From Clostridiales bacterium VE202-01 (GTDB lineage: Bacteria > Bacillota_I > Bacilli_A > Erysipelotrichales > Coprobacillaceae), in the NCBI GenBank assembly GCA_000508865.1, contig BAHP02000023.1:1-44638 (forward strand): a stretch of DNA of 44,638 bases, in the 5' to 3' direction. Below the pieces are notes generated by a model. The model ran no database searches and was not told where the DNA came from. It was given only the letters and a program-made list of their open reading frames with translations. Below are positions 43,401 through 44,638 of the stretch, piece after piece (position 1 is the first letter of the stretch; each line of letters opens with the position of its first letter). Both the position numbers and the translations under genes were made by a program.

Positions 43401-44638
43401 CTAGCTTGGGCTGAAGAAAATCATGAAGTATTAAAGAACGCGAAGTTATTTGGAAATAAGCCAAGAAATGGTGTGTATGGATATTCTAGCTGGAATGGAA
43501 ATGAAGGAATTATTTCATTTACAAATCCAACTGATGAAGAACAAACATATTCTTTACAAATAACAGACGTTGTTGGTGCTAAAACAACTTTAAAAGATGC
43601 TAAGGGTGTTCAAGTTTATCCTTATGCTGAAGGAAATATTGAAAATACACTTTCTTATGGTGATACAATTACAGTCACTTTAGCGCCACATCAAACAATC
43701 ATTCAACAATATGGACATGTTGATAATGATAAACCTGAAATTATTTCTGCTAAAGCAACTGGAAATAATGAAATCACTTTAAAATTCAGTGAAAGAATTC
43801 AAGGTGGTACTTATACAGTTGCTGGTAAAGAAGTAACTGCTGAATTAAAAGAAGATTTCAGAACTGTGGTATTAAATACGACAAGTCTTTTGACTAATGT
43901 TAATGCAGTTTCTGTATCAGGTGTTAAAGATTTCAATAACAATGAATTATCACAAGATATTAATGTTGCATACTATGAAAATGGTGTTGTAGCAAGTGTG
44001 TCTAGTGAAAATGATTTAAAAGATGCTAGTGGAATTGAAGCTTCTTATAACGCTAATCAAGATACTGTTTGGTTAAGTGGTATTGATCAAGCGTATACTG
44101 TTGATACTGAAAATAAATTTACTGGAACTACAGATTTTAGTATCAATTTAGGTGTGGAAACAACTGCTACAAATGTTGATTTAGTTAAATTAGGTGATGA
44201 TGTATCATTATCGATCGATAATGATGGTTATGTGGTATTTAAAGTTAAAGATCTTACTTTAAGTTCTAAAGAAACTGTTACAACAGTTGTTGAAAAAGCA
44301 CATGGAACATTTGGTACAGATGAATATGTTCCAACATCTACAACTACTACATTAACTGGAAATGTTAATGATGGTAAGCAACATTCTATTAATGCGGTTC
44401 GTGAAGTTAATGGAATGCTTAAAATTTATATTGATGGTAAATTGTCAAGCTCATTATATGATGCTGATCATTTAAATGAAGCTGTTCAAGGTGGTAATAT
44501 TATCGTTGGGGATAATGATTTCACTGGAAAATTAGCACAAGTTACTGTTAAAAATAGTGCAGTTGGATATGATGAAGTACAAGCATTTACTACTGATGTA
44601 AATGAAATGATTACGCCATCTCATGAAAACTGGACTGC
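40434..44638 (+). CDS. Secreted clan GH-D (GH36-like) glycosidase with tandem F5/8C modules (3' end outside window)
   Basis: There are 1,401 codons and no stop before the window edge. ATG 40434 opens a signal peptide (KIKKLFSTVLSCSLIVSGL) after GGGGAAGGTGA. Two tandem F5/8C (CBM32-like) modules follow at about residues 100-265 and 283-445; both contain KRPGYxDAAYGxNGTMG, so they arose by duplication. A TIM-barrel follows with VVDDGW (about residue 695), KWDGF (Asp 819, the likely nucleophile) and WVQDSGDTG (Asp 894 or 897, the likely acid/base). These are the hallmark positions of clan GH-D (alpha-galactosidase/alpha-N-acetylgalactosaminidase). Next come an Ig-like module and a LamG/concanavalin-like module. 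The probable role is release of alpha-linked Gal or GalNAc from host glycans; exact substrate and anchoring signal are not visible. Confidence 0.85.
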   Translation, partial: MKIKKLFSTVLSCSLIVSGLTAGVNTVEATNDSVITQISDDVVSIGNDYISREFSIKDSTILTSSILNKRINKSLEPQKGSEDFVINTLSEGKTEEDDNKITNDPEWVYPTPLSTDGWQATLKNAAGTAFSAIQVATLFDGDLNTNVDYWQISGHPFTLDIDFGTTQTIAGMSVNKRPGYRDAAYGINGTMGGYEVWVSADGAEYTKIAEGEFTEEDYNLHKVGDLYNVGDMVYVNFDKAVDTQYVRVVQTSVALGTAQEFTSAEIDFYDQEITKTQKVVEPTEVLDRSNWTMTIKNANGSAFSAASVAKVIDGDLNTYPDEYTVSGHPITVEIDLGEEQTVRSLSIDKRPGYHDAAYGTNGTMGEFELYVSADGVKWNLAGAGNFTSEAYNLHDADGLHNVGDRVYANFYKPYTTRYVRVVQTGVAFGSAQEFTSAELNLYTDQYYGPNYNVAVTPVSEDAIVSSDLVYAGANVENIENGKKLTISYEPYEINGVTYNIDQVVVLTAGDHYMRSFLEISVSDKDKAQIDYIDTDRFVLPEDAEGVWSHPDDSQISSMWIGQHELMLGQPIYVNGLFMGSEFPATDTIIKDNTTQIRYYSGKTFTRLQEDNQLTTDGKFVTWQNVVGAAQGTDTSVVQTDFFEYIEDIATPTDFRKQYNSWYDNMMNITDESIADSFYGAEKGLTENGVEPLDSYVVDDGWNNYYDGTYTATPGSSQGTTPNQTGFWEFNAKFPNELYTSSSLSNKLQSTFGLWVGPQGGYNYFGTFARYLESKGTGYVQSNSALGNVICTGSRKYLKNFEEMAINYQDQFDIDYWKWDGFASRPCNNASHDHMTGGNQNMYFTSDMWEAWTDLFDNVREARAKEGKGLFINATCYINLSPWLLQWVNTIWVQDSGDTGQLGTGERHQQKIYYRDQVYYQLYKQNQIQFPLKNIYNHDPIYGVSDGSSATTEVFREFLFANAVRGTAFWELYYSPSIMDDAKWKVTADALAWAEENHEVLKNAKLFGNKPRNGVYGYSSWNGNEGIISFTNPTDEEQTYSLQITDVVGAKTTLKDAKGVQVYPYAEGNIENTLSYGDTITVTLAPHQTIIQQYGHVDNDKPEIISAKATGNNEITLKFSERIQGGTYTVAGKEVTAELKEDFRTVVLNTTSLLTNVNAVSVSGVKDFNNNELSQDINVAYYENGVVASVSSENDLKDASGIEASYNANQDTVWLSGIDQAYTVDTENKFTGTTDFSINLGVETTATNVDLVKLGDDVSLSIDNDGYVVFKVKDLTLSSKETVTTVVEKAHGTFGTDEYVPTSTTTTLTGNVNDGKQHSINAVREVNGMLKIYIDGKLSSSLYDADHLNEAVQGGNIIVGDNDFTGKLAQVTVKNSAVGYDEVQAFTTDVNEMITPSHENWT

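Overview
The window reads as chromosome of a low-GC, anaerobic, gut-type Firmicute, most likely in the Erysipelotrichia (Thomasclavelia/Coprobacillus-like). This is an inference from the very AT-rich base composition, strong AGGAGG-type ribosome sites, class III (oxygen-sensitive) ribonucleotide reductase, class I two-subunit fumarase, a V-type rather than F-type ATPase operon, sortase-anchored surface proteins with FIVAR repeats, and large secreted glycosidases with CBM32 modules. No rRNA, tRNA, CRISPR array, insertion sequence or prophage was seen.

Layout from left to right. (1) 1-2614: the tail of an LPETG-anchored SpaA-type pilin/adhesin, two small divergent genes sharing an overlapping promoter region, an M19 membrane dipeptidase, and a DUF1697 gene broken by one in-frame TGA. 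(2) 3154-8957: a roughly 1,930-residue cell-wall-anchored GH92 alpha-mannosidase carrying F5/8C, CBM6/35-like and FIVAR modules, split by one frameshift. (3) 9048-9800: a long non-coding stretch ending in a structured leader ahead of the fumarase genes (9801-11194), then a VanY-type D,D-carboxypeptidase, a B12-binding radical SAM protein (DUF4080), nrdD-nrdG, and an aminopeptidase P on the minus strand. (4) 19251-29102: a ten-cistron V-type ATPase operon in the order H/G-like, C, I-short, I-full (frameshifted), K, F, E, A, B, D. (5) 29211-34818: an orphan BrxF-like P-loop protein on the minus strand, then an operon encoding a membrane-anchored, calcium-motif (FG-GAP/VCBS-like) ectodomain protein with two frameshifts, coupled to an ABC-2 type transporter and driven by a strong promoter embedded between two copies of a 21-bp operator. 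(6) 35013-39970: aroD, a small unknown gene, asnB, and a minus-strand unknown-nfeD-stomatin operon. (7) 40434-end: the first 1,401 codons of a secreted clan GH-D (GH36-like) glycosidase with two tandem F5/8C modules.

How they fit together: the two giant surface glycosidases, with CBM32-type modules, point to foraging on host N-glycan mannose and on alpha-linked Gal/GalNAc. The V-ATPase supplies ion-motive force or consumes it. The nrdDG and fumarase pairs reflect strict anaerobic metabolism.

A recurrent oddity is that three otherwise intact long genes carry four frameshifts, all of the type 'one base missing', two of them at five-base homopolymers. A fourth gene has a Trp-to-stop change. These are either assembly indels or real decay, and the reader should check them before trusting the broken genes as pseudogenes.

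The best candidates for undescribed biology are the orphan BrxF-like gene, the operator-controlled ectodomain/ABC-2 operon, the paired V-ATPase I subunits and the fumarase leader RNA.
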